Source of the DNA: Gordonia spumicola
GTDB lineage: Bacteria > Actinomycetota > Actinomycetes > Mycobacteriales > Mycobacteriaceae
Reading direction: 5' to 3'
DNA: 64,000 bases
NCBI RefSeq assembly: GCF_009932475.1
Contig: NZ_BJOV01000005.1
Location: 2,294,001-2,358,000 of the forward strand
In this document: positions 55,657-64,000 of the stretch, in pieces
Layout: each line of letters opens with the position of its first letter
How positions within the stretch are numbered: the stretch's first letter is position 1
Position numbers and translations under genes: made by a program
The notes under the pieces: generated by a model
What the model was told of the DNA's origin: nothing
Databases searched by the model: none
What the model saw: only the letters and a program-made list of their open reading frames with translations

Positions 55657-56112
55657 ATGCGCGCCGTCCTTCAGCGGGTCAGCTCCGCCTCGGTCACGGT
55701 GGACGACGAGGTCGTCGGCGCCCTCGACCTCGACGGCGGCCGCCTCGGCCTGGTCGCGCTCGTCGGCGTGACACACGACGACACCGCCGCCGACGCCGCG
55801 AAGCTCGCCGACAAGATCTGGCGACTGCGCATCCTCGACGGCGACGACGAGCGTCGCGAGGCCTCCGCCGCCGACCTCGACGCCCCGATCCTCGTGATCA
55901 GCCAGTTCACCCTGTACGCCGACACCGCGAAGGGGCGTCGCCCCTCGTGGAACGCCGCCGCGCCCGGCCCGGTCGCCCAGCCGCTGGTCGACGCCGTCGT
56001 CGCGGAACTCCGCAGCCTCGGCGCCACCGTCGAGACTGGCCGGTTCGGCGCGCACATGCGCGTCGAGATCGTGAACGACGGCCCGGTGACGATCGTGTTG
56101 GAGACCCGTTGA
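55657..56112 (+). CDS. dtd: D-aminoacyl-tRNA deacylase
   Basis: A 151-residue DTD that removes D-amino acids from mischarged tRNA. The family motifs SQFTLYAD (residues 88-95) and the cis-GlyPro-type NDGPVT (about 142-147) are present. The start [15 protein letters not shown] is typical. Its stop overlaps the likely TTG start of the mannosyltransferase gene by 3 bp, so they are coupled. Confidence 0.95.
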   Translation: MRAVLQRVSSASVTVDDEVVGALDLDGGRLGLVALVGVTHDDTAADAAKLADKIWRLRILDGDDERREASAADLDAPILVISQFTLYADTAKGRRPSWNAAAPGPVAQPLVDAVVAELRSLGATVETGRFGAHMRVEIVNDGPVTIVLETR

Positions 56113-57305
56113 TCCTGCGCGACCGATCCCCGCGGGCACGGGTGGCCGCCGCCGCGACGCTCCTCGCCGCCACCACCGCGCTCGGACTCACCTTCCGCGT
56201 GTGGCACGGGTACCTCGACCTGATGGTGTACCGGCTCGGCGCGCAGACCTTCCTCGACGGGAACGACGTCTACGGTCCGCTGCCGCCGCTCGACGGCGGC
56301 ATCCATCTGCCCTTCACCTATCCGCCGCTAGCCGCGATCGCCTTCGCGCCGTTCGCCGCGATGCCCGCACCGCTGGCGAGCGCCGTCATGTTCGCCCTGA
56401 CGCTCGCGTCGATCGGCGTGACGGTCTGGCTGGTCCTGGGCCGGCTGCGACCCACGCTCGACCGCGGGACCCGACTGGCGATCGTGCTCGCCGTCGTCGC
56501 CGCGGCGCAGTTCCTCGAACCGGTCCGCGAGACCCTCGGGTTCGGCCAGGTGAACGCGATCCTGATGGCGGCCGTCGCGGTCGACGTCCTGACCCGCTCG
56601 CGACGCTGGCCGCGCGGCGTGCTCATCGGCGTCGCGATCTCGATCAAGCTGACTCCGGCGGGTTTCCTCCTGCTGTTCCTGCTGCGCCGCGACTGGCGGG
56701 CGCTCGCCGTCACCGTCGCCTCCACGGCGGCGTCGATCGGTCTCGCCTGGCTGATCATGCCGTCCGACTCGCACACGTACTGGTTCGAGAAGCTGAGAGA
56801 GACCGGCCGGATCGGTGCGCCGTACTTCGCGGGCAACGAGTCGATCAAGGGCATGGTGTTCAGGTTCGGGCTGAGCGAGTCGGCTGCGTCGCTGGTGTGG
56901 ATCGGCCTGTCCGCGGTGGCCGTCGTGTTGGCCGCGGTGTGGATGCGGCGGCTGCTGGCCGACGACAGGCTTCCCGCGGCACTGATCGTGAACGCCGCGG
57001 CGATCCTGCTCGTCTCACCGGTGAGCTGGTCGCACCACTGGGTGTGGGCGGTTCCGGCGCTCGTCATAGCCGTCGACGCGATCGTGGCCGGCAGGCGCGA
57101 CCGCGGGTTCTGCATCGCGACCGGGTTCGCGCTGCTCATGTTCGCCGTCGGGCCGCACTGGCTGCTTCCCGGCAGTCACGACCGCGAGCTCGGATGGGCG
57201 TGGTGGCAGCAGATCATCGGCGCCGCGTATGTGCTGTTCACGTTCGCCGTCCTGGCCGTAGGCGCGTGGCGGGCGACGACACGGGCCGACGGGTCACCCG
57301 CCTGA
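56109..57305 (+). CDS. GT87-family polyprenyl-phosphate mannosyltransferase (A)
   Basis: A 398-residue GT-C type membrane glycosyltransferase. About nine to ten hydrophobic helices alternate with the conserved [29 protein letters not shown], [27 protein letters not shown] core and [13 protein letters not shown]. This family adds mannose from polyprenyl-phosphate-mannose to lipomannan, lipoarabinomannan or PIMs outside the membrane. The start is the TTG at 56109 overlapping the dtd stop. It is a close paralog of the gene at 58456. Confidence 0.9.
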   Translation: MILRDRSPRARVAAAATLLAATTALGLTFRVWHGYLDLMVYRLGAQTFLDGNDVYGPLPPLDGGIHLPFTYPPLAAIAFAPFAAMPAPLASAVMFALTLASIGVTVWLVLGRLRPTLDRGTRLAIVLAVVAAAQFLEPVRETLGFGQVNAILMAAVAVDVLTRSRRWPRGVLIGVAISIKLTPAGFLLLFLLRRDWRALAVTVASTAASIGLAWLIMPSDSHTYWFEKLRETGRIGAPYFAGNESIKGMVFRFGLSESAASLVWIGLSAVAVVLAAVWMRRLLADDRLPAALIVNAAAILLVSPVSWSHHWVWAVPALVIAVDAIVAGRRDRGFCIATGFALLMFAVGPHWLLPGSHDRELGWAWWQQIIGAAYVLFTFAVLAVGAWRATTRADGSPA

Positions 57306-57698
57306 GATGCACCAGCGGTCGTCTCGTCTGGCGAACCGCAGCGAGAGCGGCATGCTCGTCCCCGATGATTCGATCGCCGCGTCGACTGTGGCCGTGTCGC
57401 CGTCGACGGTGATCGACTCGATCGCGACCGTCGTCGACACCACGGGCCCGTCCGCGGGCGGCTTGACGATCGCCGCCGACGAACCCGATGCCTCGCAACG
57501 CCGGGCCTGCGCCGACGCGTAGTCGATCCGCGCCAGATCGTCGACGTATCCGCGGACCTGTTCTTCGATCCGCTCTGCGTCCGAGGGCTGGTCGGCGGTC
57601 CACGGCCGCCACAGCAGCAGTCCGACGACGATCGCGGCCGCCAGGATGAGCGCGACCGCCCAGCCGAGTGTCCGACGGGTCAACTCACCAGGCACCAC
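57294..57698 (-). CDS. Small membrane-anchored protein P1 of the GT87 module
   Basis: A 134-residue protein with one N-terminal helix (LGWAVALILAAAIVVGLLLW), a short linker, and an extracytoplasmic domain whose end has the pattern ITVDGDTATVDAAIE...RWCISGG shared with the two proteins below. A cysteine is near the middle (RRCEAS) and one is at the end (WCISGG). It is convergent with GT87 A, overlapping 12 bp. The start at 57698 or a TTG at 57683 overlapping the previous stop. The function is unknown. Confidence 0.7.
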   Translation of the reverse strand: MVPGELTRRTLGWAVALILAAAIVVGLLLWRPWTADQPSDAERIEEQVRGYVDDLARIDYASAQARRCEASGSSAAIVKPPADGPVVSTTVAIESITVDGDTATVDAAIESSGTSMPLSLRFARRDDRWCISGG

Positions 57699-58318
57699 TG
57701 TCCGTCGACCTTCTTGGCCGCACCCGGCGTCGGGGCGTTCTCCAGGCCGGGGAAGTCGAACGTCGCGTCGACGGTCGCCGTGTCACCGTCGATCTTGACG
57801 TTCTTCACGTCGATGCCGAAGTCCAAGGTCTGTCCGCTGCCGAGCGTCTGGGCGACGAGCCCGATGCCCTGCACGATCTTCCGAGCGGGCGAGTCTCGAC
57901 AGATCCGGTCGGCGGCGGCCGACCAGTCGCCGTCGCCGAGGTCCTCGACGTAGCCCTCGAACTGCGCGATGATCTGCTGTTCGTCGGACGAGCCGCCGAG
58001 CACCCCGTCGCCGCCGAAGAGCTTCGGCACGGCGATCACGCCGACCACGACGACGATCACCGCGGCCACCGCACCGATCACCCACCCGATCGGGAACCTG
58101 CGCTGCGGCGTCGGCGTCGGCCACCCGGCCTGCCCGTACGGCGCCGGACCGGGCCAGGACGGCGCCTGCTGAAACGACTGCTGCTGGCCGTACTGCTGAC
58201 CGTACTGGGGTTGGCCGTACTGGGGTTGCTGGAGCGGTTGCTGCGGCGTCGCCCACGGCGGCGGGCCGTAGTCGACGGGCCGACGGTTCGGGTCGCCGCT
58301 GCCGTAGGGGTCGGTCAC
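57680..58318 (-). CDS. Gln/Tyr/Pro-rich membrane-anchored protein P2 of the GT87 module
   Basis: A 212-residue protein. The N-terminus is a low-complexity cytosolic tail with QPQYGQ repeats (residues about 25-50). A transmembrane helix (VIGAVAAVIVVVVGVIAV) follows, then a domain with EQQIIAQFEGYVEDLGDGDW, two cysteines (ICRDS, WCLVS) and VKIDGDTATVDATFDFPG. The exported domain resembles those of P1 and P3. It is upstream of P1 on the same strand, with a slight overlap. Family function unknown. Confidence 0.75.
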   Translation of the reverse strand: MTDPYGSGDPNRRPVDYGPPPWATPQQPLQQPQYGQPQYGQQYGQQQSFQQAPSWPGPAPYGQAGWPTPTPQRRFPIGWVIGAVAAVIVVVVGVIAVPKLFGGDGVLGGSSDEQQIIAQFEGYVEDLGDGDWSAAADRICRDSPARKIVQGIGLVAQTLGSGQTLDFGIDVKNVKIDGDTATVDATFDFPGLENAPTPGAAKKVDGQWCLVS

Positions 58319-58455
58319 GGGCGTGTCCTCTCGTCGGTGGGTCCGTCGAGATCATCGCACGGCGGGGTCCGCCGCCGAGCACGTCGATCGAATGGTTCAC
58401 ACGTACGGATCACACGGGGCGAATAGTGCCTAAAAGGCCCTGATATCCTGCCCCG

Positions 58456-59658
58456 ATGCCACTGCCGTCGTTTCTGCGCGACCGAACTCCACGCCAGTTG
58501 GTCGCCTACGCCACGGGTTTCCTCGCGGTCACAACCACCATCGGGGTGCTCGCGGGCGTGTGGCGCGGCTTCACCGATCTCCTCGTGTACCGACTCGGCG
58601 CCCAGACTCTCATCGACGGGAATCCGGTGTACGGTGAGCTCCCCGCTCTGCCCGACGGGACGAAGCTGCCGTTCACCTATCCCCCGCTGGCGACGGTGGT
58701 GTTCACACCGTTCGCGGTGGCGCCCGTGTGGTTGGCGGCGACCGTCATGTTCGCTCTCAGCCTCGCCGCGATCGGCCTGACGGTGTGGCTCGTCCTCGAT
58801 CGGATCCGGCCCGACATCGACCCGACGACGCGGCTCGCCGCGGTCATCGCGATCGTTGCGTTCGCCCAGTACCTCGAACCGGTCCGCACCACCCTCGGAT
58901 ACGGACAGATCAACGCCCTGTTGATGGCGGCCGTCGCGTGGGACCTCCTGAGCCGAAGCTCGCGATGGCCGCGCGGACTGCTGATCGGCGTCGCCATCGC
59001 GATCAAGCTGACCCCGGGCGGTTTCCTCCTGCTTTTCCTGCTGAGGAAGGACTGGCGGGCCATCGCCACCACCATCGCGTCGTTCGTCGTGGTCAGTGGC
59101 CTCGCCTGGGCCGTGTCGCCGAGCGATTCGCACACCTACTGGTTCACGAAGATCCAGGAGACGGGCCGGATCGGTGCACCGTACTTCGCGTACAACCAGT
59201 CGTTGAACGGGTTCGTCACCCGCTTCGGACTGCCGTCGTCGGCCGGGACCGCGCTGTGGGCCGTCCTCGTCGTCGCGACGATCGTGCTGGCCGCGGTCTG
59301 GATGCGCAGACTCCTGGCCGACGGCGACCTCACGGCGGCCGTCCTCGTCAACGCCGCGGCGATCCTGCTCGTCTCACCGGTCAGCTGGTCGCATCATTGG
59401 GTGTGGGCGGCTCCGGCGCTGCTCGTCGTCTGGAACCGGGTATTCACCAGCGACGTCGGCACGCCCTTCCGGGTCGCCGCGTGGGCGGGACTCATCGTCT
59501 TCTACGCGGGGGTGCACGCCCTCATGCCGACCCACGACGACCGCGAACTCCAGTGGTCGTGGTGGATGCACGTGCTCGGCTCGTCGTACGTGATCCTCAC
59601 CTTCGGCGCGCTCGCTGTCGGGGCGTGGACGTCCGTCCGCCGTCCCGTCGCGGCTTAG
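58456..59658 (+). CDS. GT87-family polyprenyl-phosphate mannosyltransferase (B)
   Basis: A 400-residue membrane GT-C enzyme, paralog of GT87 A. The conserved [55 protein letters not shown] and [14 protein letters not shown] blocks match over the length. The presumed acceptor is a mannolipid of the cell envelope. It has its own start at ATG 58456, and only about 140 bp separate it from the divergent P2 gene. It is convergent with P3, repeating the GT87 A - P1 arrangement. Confidence 0.9.
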   Translation: MPLPSFLRDRTPRQLVAYATGFLAVTTTIGVLAGVWRGFTDLLVYRLGAQTLIDGNPVYGELPALPDGTKLPFTYPPLATVVFTPFAVAPVWLAATVMFALSLAAIGLTVWLVLDRIRPDIDPTTRLAAVIAIVAFAQYLEPVRTTLGYGQINALLMAAVAWDLLSRSSRWPRGLLIGVAIAIKLTPGGFLLLFLLRKDWRAIATTIASFVVVSGLAWAVSPSDSHTYWFTKIQETGRIGAPYFAYNQSLNGFVTRFGLPSSAGTALWAVLVVATIVLAAVWMRRLLADGDLTAAVLVNAAAILLVSPVSWSHHWVWAAPALLVVWNRVFTSDVGTPFRVAAWAGLIVFYAGVHALMPTHDDRELQWSWWMHVLGSSYVILTFGALAVGAWTSVRRPVAA

Positions 59659-59665
59659 GGTGCCT

Positions 59666-60094
59666 CTATCCCGCCAGTCCGGTCAGGACGCACCAGCCGG
59701 AGCCCTGCCTGCGGAGGGTGAGCGGAACGGGGGTTCTCGTCCCCGCGATGACGAGGTCGGCGTCGACGACGGCGGTCTCGCCGGTGATGCGGATGCTGTT
59801 CACGGACGCGGACGCCGTGAAGGGAAGATCGAAAGTCGAGGCGGGCGGCGTCGAGCTCGACGGGATCACGGTCGCGGGTGCCCGACGAGCGCTCGGGGTG
59901 TCTATGCACATGCGCTCCACGGACGACAGGAAACGGCCGTTCCCGACGTCCTCGAGGTAGCCGCGCGCCGTGGCCTCCGCCTGCTCCCGATCGGTGAGCG
60001 GACGGGCCGGGGTCGGCCGCAAGACGACGAACACGAGCACGACCGCACCGGCGGCCACGACCGCGGCCAGCACCCACAGGACGGCCGGTCGCAC
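59666..60094 (-). CDS. Small membrane-anchored protein P3 of the GT87 module
   Basis: A 142-residue protein (start GTG 60094, RPAVLWVLAAVVAAGAVVLVFVV) with one N-terminal membrane helix, an extracytoplasmic part with ATARGYLEDVGNGRF and MCIDTP, and the end IRITGETAVVDADLV...GWCVLTG. The common pattern of a central Cys, an Ile-x-Gly-(E/D)TA-VDA stretch and a C-terminal WC marks it as a paralog of P1 and P2. It begins 4 bp after the map stop, so it can be expressed from the ribosomal-operon transcript. Confidence 0.72.
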   Translation of the reverse strand: MRPAVLWVLAAVVAAGAVVLVFVVLRPTPARPLTDREQAEATARGYLEDVGNGRFLSSVERMCIDTPSARRAPATVIPSSSTPPASTFDLPFTASASVNSIRITGETAVVDADLVIAGTRTPVPLTLRRQGSGWCVLTGLAG

Positions 60095-60098
60095 GACG

Positions 60099-60893
60099 TC
60101 AGGACGGGCGTGTGGTGAGGATGCGGGGACCGTCCGCCGTGACGGCGACGGTGTGCTCCCAATGCGAGGCACGGGTTCCGTCGTCGGTGACGACGGTCCA
60201 TCCGTCCGCGAGTTCGGTGGTGTCCTCGGTGCCGAGGGTCAGCATCGGCTCGACGGCGAGCGTCGACCCGATCACCAGACGCGGACCGCGGTTCGGCTTG
60301 CCCTCGTTGGGCAGGAACGGTTCCATGTGCATCTCACGTCCGATGCCGTGGCCGCCGTAGCCCGCGACGATCCCGAAATGCCTGCCGAACTTCTCGGCGG
60401 CCGCGTGGGTTCCGCGTTCGATGGCGGCCGACACGTCGGTGAGGCGAGCTCCGTCGACCATCGCCGCGATGCCCGCTTCCAGCGACAGCCGCGTGGCCTC
60501 GTTGAGTTCATGGTCGGCGGTCGAGAGTTCACCGACACCGAACGTCCACGCGGAATCGCCGTGCCAACCGTCGAGGATCGCACCGCAGTCGATCGAGACG
60601 AGGTCGTGTTCGGCGAGGACCACGTCTTTCGACGGGATGCCGTGGACGACGACCTCGTTCACCGAGCTGCAGATGGAGCCGGGGAAACCGTGGTAGCCCT
60701 TGAACGACGGCACTGCTCCCGCGTCGCGGATCACCGATTCGGCGATCTCGTCGAGATCGAGAGTGCTGACGCCGACGGCCGCGGCGGCGCGGACGGCGAC
60801 GAGCGCCCGTCCGACGATCTCGCCTGCCGCCGCCATCGCGTCGAGTTCGCCCGCCGTGCGGAACGGGACGGTCTTGGGCTTACGGAATCCCAC
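60099..60893 (-). CDS. map: Methionine aminopeptidase type I
   Basis: A 264-residue MetAP that removes the initiator methionine. The five metal ligands are recognisable: Asp in SIDCGA, Asp in WHGDSAW, His in [11 protein letters not shown], then the Glu in AVEPM and the later WEHTVAVT. The order secY-adk-map is the classic operon. Here the next gene in the operon direction is P3 rather than infA. Confidence 0.97.
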   Translation of the reverse strand: MGFRKPKTVPFRTAGELDAMAAAGEIVGRALVAVRAAAAVGVSTLDLDEIAESVIRDAGAVPSFKGYHGFPGSICSSVNEVVVHGIPSKDVVLAEHDLVSIDCGAILDGWHGDSAWTFGVGELSTADHELNEATRLSLEAGIAAMVDGARLTDVSAAIERGTHAAAEKFGRHFGIVAGYGGHGIGREMHMEPFLPNEGKPNRGPRLVIGSTLAVEPMLTLGTEDTTELADGWTVVTDDGTRASHWEHTVAVTADGPRILTTRPS

Positions 60894-60902
60894 GGTCGTC
60901 GG

Positions 60903-61451
60903 TCAGGCCTTGCCGAGTGCGGTCAGGACCCGACGATGGACCTCGTCGACGTCACCGACGGCGTCGATGCGCTTGACTGTCGACGCATAGTGGTCGAGCA
61001 GCGGAGCCGTCTCGGCCGTGTACACCGACATGCGGTTGCGGATCACTTCTTCGGTGTCGTCGGCGCGGCCGCGAGCGAGCATGCGCTCGACGACGACGTC
61101 GGCGTCGACCTCGAACGACAGGACGCCGTCGAGGGCGGTTCCGAGATCGTCGAGGATGCCTTCGAGGGCCACCGCCTGCTCGGTGGAGCGGGGGAAACCG
61201 TCGAGGATGAAGCCGCCCGTGGCATCGGGCTCGGCGAGACGCTCACGCACCATGTTGATGGTGATCTCCGGCGGGACGAGGTTGCCCGAGTCGAGGTACT
61301 TCTTCGCTTCGACGCCGATCGGGGTGCCCTGCGAGATGTTGGCGCGGAAGAGGTCGCCGGTGGAGATGTGGGGAATGCCCAACGACTCCGAGAGCAGTTC
61401 TGCCTGCGTACCCTTGCCCGCTCCGGGGGGACCGAGAATGACAAGTCTCAC
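60903..61451 (-). CDS. adk: Adenylate kinase, short form
   Basis: The 182-residue short adenylate kinase without the LID zinc domain is the form found in actinobacteria. It interconverts ATP, AMP and ADP. The P-loop [14 protein letters not shown] is at residues 7-20, with [11 protein letters not shown] and the [13 protein letters not shown] motif. The GTG at 61451 overlaps the secY stop as GTGA. Confidence 0.97.
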   Translation of the reverse strand: MRLVILGPPGAGKGTQAELLSESLGIPHISTGDLFRANISQGTPIGVEAKKYLDSGNLVPPEITINMVRERLAEPDATGGFILDGFPRSTEQAVALEGILDDLGTALDGVLSFEVDADVVVERMLARGRADDTEEVIRNRMSVYTAETAPLLDHYASTVKRIDAVGDVDEVHRRVLTALGKA

Positions 61452-62776
61452 TTGAGGAACCCTTCGTACTTGCGTTGCATCAACTGACTGTTGACCTGCT
61501 TGATGGTGTCGAGGCCGACGGCCACGATGATCAGGAGGGCGGTGCCGCCGAACGGGATGTTCGCCGCGGCGCCACTGCCGATGTCCATGAACAGGTTGGG
61601 GAGGATCGAGATGATGCCCAGGTACAGCGAACCGGGCAGCGTGATCCGGTTGAGCACGTAGCTCAGGTATTCGGCGGTGGGACGTCCCGGGCGGATGCCG
61701 GGGATGAATCCGCCGTAGCGCTTCATGTCGTCCGCGCGCTCTTCCGGGTTGAAGGTGACGGCCACGTAGAAGTACGTGAAGAACACGATCAGCAGGAAGT
61801 AGGTGACGATGTGGAACGGGCTGGACGGGTTGATGAGGTTGTCCTGCATCCACACCTGCCAGCCTGCGACGTCGGTGCTGTTCTGGTTCGTCAGCTGCAG
61901 GATGAGCTGCGGGATGTACAGCAGCGACGACGCGAAGATGACCGGGATGACGCCCGCGGTGTTCACCTTGATCGGCATGTAGGTGGACGAACCGCCGTAC
62001 ATCTTGCGGCCGACCATGCGCTTGGCGTACTGGACCGGAATGCGACGCATGCCCTGCTCGATGAACACGACGGCGATCAGGATGATGACGATCGCGACGC
62101 ACACCAACGCGAAGCGCAGGCCGCCGGTGTTGAGGATGGTGCGTCCCTCTGCGGGGAGGCGGGCGACGATGCCCGCGAAGATCAGCAGCGACATGCCGTT
62201 GCCGACGCCGCGTTCGGTGATGAGCTCGCCGAACCACATGACGAGCATGGCGCCCGCCGTCATGACCAGGACGATGACGATGAGACCGAAGATCGAACGG
62301 TCGGAGATGATCTCCTGCGAGTTGCAGTCGCCTCCGGACGTCGGCAGCAGGTTTCCGCTGGCGGCGAGCGCGACGATGCCCGTCGACTGCAGGATCGCCA
62401 GGGCCAGCGTCAGGTAACGCGTGTACTGCGTCATCTTGGTCTGGCCGGACTGGCCTTCCTTACGCAGCTGCTCGAACCGCGGGATGACCACGGTGAGCAG
62501 CTGAACGATGATGGAGGCCGTGATGTACGGCATGATGCCGATCGCGAACACCGACAGCTGCAGCAGCGCGCCGCCGGAGAACATGTTGATCAGCGAGTAG
62601 ATCTGACCGGAGTCGCCTTGGCTGGCGGCCTCGACGCATCGGTCGATCTCTTTGAAGTTGACGCCCGGCGACGGCATGGTGGTGCCGAGGCGATACAGCA
62701 CCAGGATGCCGAGGACGTAGAAGATCTTCTTCCTCAGATCGGGCGTCCTGAAGGTCGCCACGAGGGGGGAAAGCAC
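61448..62776 (-). CDS. secY: SecY translocon subunit
   Basis: A 442-residue ten-helix channel of the Sec system that works with the SecA1 in this window. Conserved parts include [50 protein letters not shown] and [17 protein letters not shown]. The start is the GTG at 62776 ([13 protein letters not shown]), as AGGAGGA lies just upstream; a TTG one codon earlier is less likely. Confidence 0.97.
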   Translation of the reverse strand: MLSPLVATFRTPDLRKKIFYVLGILVLYRLGTTMPSPGVNFKEIDRCVEAASQGDSGQIYSLINMFSGGALLQLSVFAIGIMPYITASIIVQLLTVVIPRFEQLRKEGQSGQTKMTQYTRYLTLALAILQSTGIVALAASGNLLPTSGGDCNSQEIISDRSIFGLIVIVLVMTAGAMLVMWFGELITERGVGNGMSLLIFAGIVARLPAEGRTILNTGGLRFALVCVAIVIILIAVVFIEQGMRRIPVQYAKRMVGRKMYGGSSTYMPIKVNTAGVIPVIFASSLLYIPQLILQLTNQNSTDVAGWQVWMQDNLINPSSPFHIVTYFLLIVFFTYFYVAVTFNPEERADDMKRYGGFIPGIRPGRPTAEYLSYVLNRITLPGSLYLGIISILPNLFMDIGSGAAANIPFGGTALLIIVAVGLDTIKQVNSQLMQRKYEGFLK

Positions 62777-62908
62777 CAAGTCCTCCTATAAGCACCTGAA
62801 CAGCCGGGCCGGGCGGCCTCGCCCTGCTCGGGGCGTCACACTCGAAAAGATTCCAGGCGCCCGATCGGCAGGGCGCCCCCACGAACTCTAACAGTCATCC
62901 AATCGCCA

Positions 62909-62965
62909 CCGGTCAGGCGAGCGGCAGCGGGACGAGGTTTGTCCCGCGTTTGCCCACCTGACCGG
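62909..62965 (-). terminator. Nested hairpin between rplO and secY
   Basis: An outer stem CCGGTCAGG (62909-62917 with 62957-62965) and an inner stem CGGGAC (62928-62933 with 62941-62946) follow the rplO stop. This could separate the ribosomal-protein part from the secY-adk-map transcript. The rest of the 214-bp gap has no gene. Confidence 0.65.
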
Positions 62966-62990
62966 CGTGATCAGACGTTCGCCACGGCTC

Positions 62991-63431
62991 TTACAGCTCG
63001 GTGGCGGTGCCGCCTGCGGCGACGATCTTCTCCTTGGCGGAGCCGGAGAACTTGTTGGCGGTGATGTTCACCGCGACGGTCAGTTCGCCTTCGCCCAGCA
63101 CCTTGACCAGTTCGTTCTTGCGAACGGCACCGGCTGCGACCAGCTCGGCGACACCGATGGTGCCACCCTGCGGGAACAGTGCGGACAGATCGCCGACATT
63201 GACGACCTGGTACTCCACGCGGTTGCGGTTGGTGAAGCCCTTGAGCTTCGGCAGACGCATGTGCAGCGGCATCTGGCCGCCCTCGAAACGTGCGGGGACG
63301 TTCTTGCGCGCCTTGGTGCCCTTGGTGCCGCGACCCGCGGTCTTACCCTTCGAGCCCTCACCGCGACCCACGCGGGTCTTCTCGGTCTTCGCACCCGGTG
63401 CGGGGCGAAGGTGGTGCAGCTTGATGGTCAT
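62991..63431 (-). CDS. rplO: Ribosomal protein uL15
   Basis: A 146-residue uL15 with the glycine-rich start [21 protein letters not shown] and a conserved middle ([27 protein letters not shown]). It binds 23S rRNA late in assembly. It follows rpmD by 3 bp, and the hairpin after it separates secY. Confidence 0.98.
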   Translation of the reverse strand: MTIKLHHLRPAPGAKTEKTRVGRGEGSKGKTAGRGTKGTKARKNVPARFEGGQMPLHMRLPKLKGFTNRNRVEYQVVNVGDLSALFPQGGTIGVAELVAAGAVRKNELVKVLGEGELTVAVNITANKFSGSAKEKIVAAGGTATEL

Positions 63432-63434
63432 GTC

Positions 63435-63614
63435 TTAAACCTCTTCGACTGTCACGAGGTGACGGACCACGTTGATGAGACCGCGGTTGATCGGCGTGTC
63501 CTCGCGGGTGACGGTCTTGCGGATGCCCTTGAGGCCAAGGGTGCGCAGGCTGTCACGCTGGTTCTTCTTGGTACCGATGGTGCCCTTGATCTGGGTGATC
63601 TTCAGCTCGGCCAT
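63435..63614 (-). CDS. rpmD: Ribosomal protein uL30
   Basis: A 59-residue uL30 ([20 protein letters not shown]...) with the usual strand-helix-strand fold, ending [10 protein letters not shown]. It lies between rpsE (2 bp) and rplO (3 bp), in the universal spc operon order. Confidence 0.98.
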   Translation of the reverse strand: MAELKITQIKGTIGTKKNQRDSLRTLGLKGIRKTVTREDTPINRGLINVVRHLVTVEEV

Positions 63615-63616
63615 GG

Positions 63617-64000
63617 TTATGCTCCCTTGTTCGCGGCGGCAGCTGCGCGTGCGCGGAGCATGCCTGCGGGGGTGACCTCTTCGACGGTCAGACCGCGACG
63701 TGCGGCGACCTCTTCGGGCTGCTGCAGCATCTTCAGAGCGGCGACCGTGGCGTGGACGACGTTGATCGCGTTGTCCGAGCCGAGGCTCTTCGCGAGGACG
63801 TCGGTCACGCCCGCGCACTCGAGGACGGCGCGGACTGCGCCACCGGCGATCACACCGGTACCCGAGCTGGCGGGACGCAGCATGACGACGCCCGCCGCGG
63901 CCTCACCCTGGACGGGGTGAGTCACGGTGCCGCCGATCAGCGGGACGCGGAAGAAGTTCTTGCGAGCCTCTTCGACGCCCTTCTGGATTGCTGCGGGAAC
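63617..64000 (-). CDS. rpsE: Ribosomal protein uS5 (5' end outside window)
   Basis: 127 residues of uS5 up to the stop are visible, from [20 protein letters not shown] through [23 protein letters not shown] and [20 protein letters not shown]. The N-terminus and start lie beyond 64000. uS5 takes part in decoding fidelity on the 30S. Confidence 0.98.
   Translation of the reverse strand, partial: VPAAIQKGVEEARKNFFRVPLIGGTVTHPVQGEAAAGVVMLRPASSGTGVIAGGAVRAVLECAGVTDVLAKSLGSDNAINVVHATVAALKMLQQPEEVAARRGLTVEEVTPAGMLRARAAAAANKGA

Overview
This window is chromosomal DNA from a high-GC actinobacterium of the Mycobacteriales (mycolic-acid group). Gordonia or a close relative such as Williamsia or Tsukamurella is the best guess, but this is inferred from gene content only. 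The markers are whiB1, pdtaS, sigH-rshA, mtrA-mtrB-lpqB, a DesA3-type desaturase with its reductase, a WS/DGAT acyltransferase, WXG100 proteins and a mycothiol-type transferase. From memory of that genome, positions 1-36,500 follow the M. tuberculosis Rv3218-Rv3248c order (DAGK, whiB1, pdtaS, biotinyl protein, rshA, sigH, YedK, aroA, rsgA, desA3, reductase, tgs3, Rv3235, secA1, hpf, comF, lpqB, mtrB, mtrA, tmk, sahH), with insertions. No tRNA, rRNA, CRISPR array, transposase gene or prophage was recognised.

Layout. 1-4,400: diacylglycerol-kinase-like gene (cut by the window edge), the redox/NO regulator whiB1, the PdtaS sensor kinase, a biotinyl-domain protein, the tiny ribosomal protein bL37 and the oxidative-stress pair sigH-rshA. 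4,487-14,205: SRAP DNA-protein crosslink protein and mixed metabolic or hypothetical genes, with a repeat-filled gap at 10,459-10,831. 14,219-17,179: aroA, rsgA and an inserted vapBC toxin-antitoxin pair. 17,169-20,900: two tandem fatty-acid desaturases and their FAD/2Fe-2S reductase, with matching palindromic operators before the second desaturase and before the reductase. 20,927-24,029: mycothiol transferase-like protein, DUF6912, a WS/DGAT with a damaged catalytic motif and an Rv3235-like protein. 24,030-24,580: gene-free, with two striking inverted-repeat structures.

24,580-36,540: DUF808 membrane protein, secA1, hpf, comF, lpqB-mtrB-mtrA, divergent tmk and ahcY. 36,626-40,370: an amino-acid permease with a C-terminal frameshift and an upstream mini-ORF, then a luciferase-like monooxygenase with its FMN reductase. 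40,426-44,856: a compact type VII (ESX) substrate cassette of two WXG100 proteins, a large Thr-rich protein with a Cys cluster, an EspC-like protein, two YbaB-like proteins and a divergent MinD-like ATPase, with no Ecc secretion component in the window. 44,879-50,022: NDH-2, a LysR regulator, a FadD17-like acyl-CoA ligase coupled to a broken SnoaL-like gene, and a TetR regulator.

50,242-64,000: the translation/secretion super-operon on the minus strand: rpsE, rpmD, rplO, secY, adk, map, then after an insertion infA, rpmJ, rpsM, rpsK, rpsD, rpoA, rplQ, truA. A 5-kb block (55,222-60,094) splits map from infA. It holds a small membrane protein, dtd and a duplicated module of GT87 mannosyltransferases with small membrane-anchored proteins.

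The observations most worth checking are the orphan ESX cassette, the desaturase-reductase operators, the leaderless vapBC promoter whose palindrome ends on the start codon, the Thr/His/Arg mini-ORF before the permease, the GT87 module inside the ribosomal locus, and the repeat elements at 24.1-24.6 kb.
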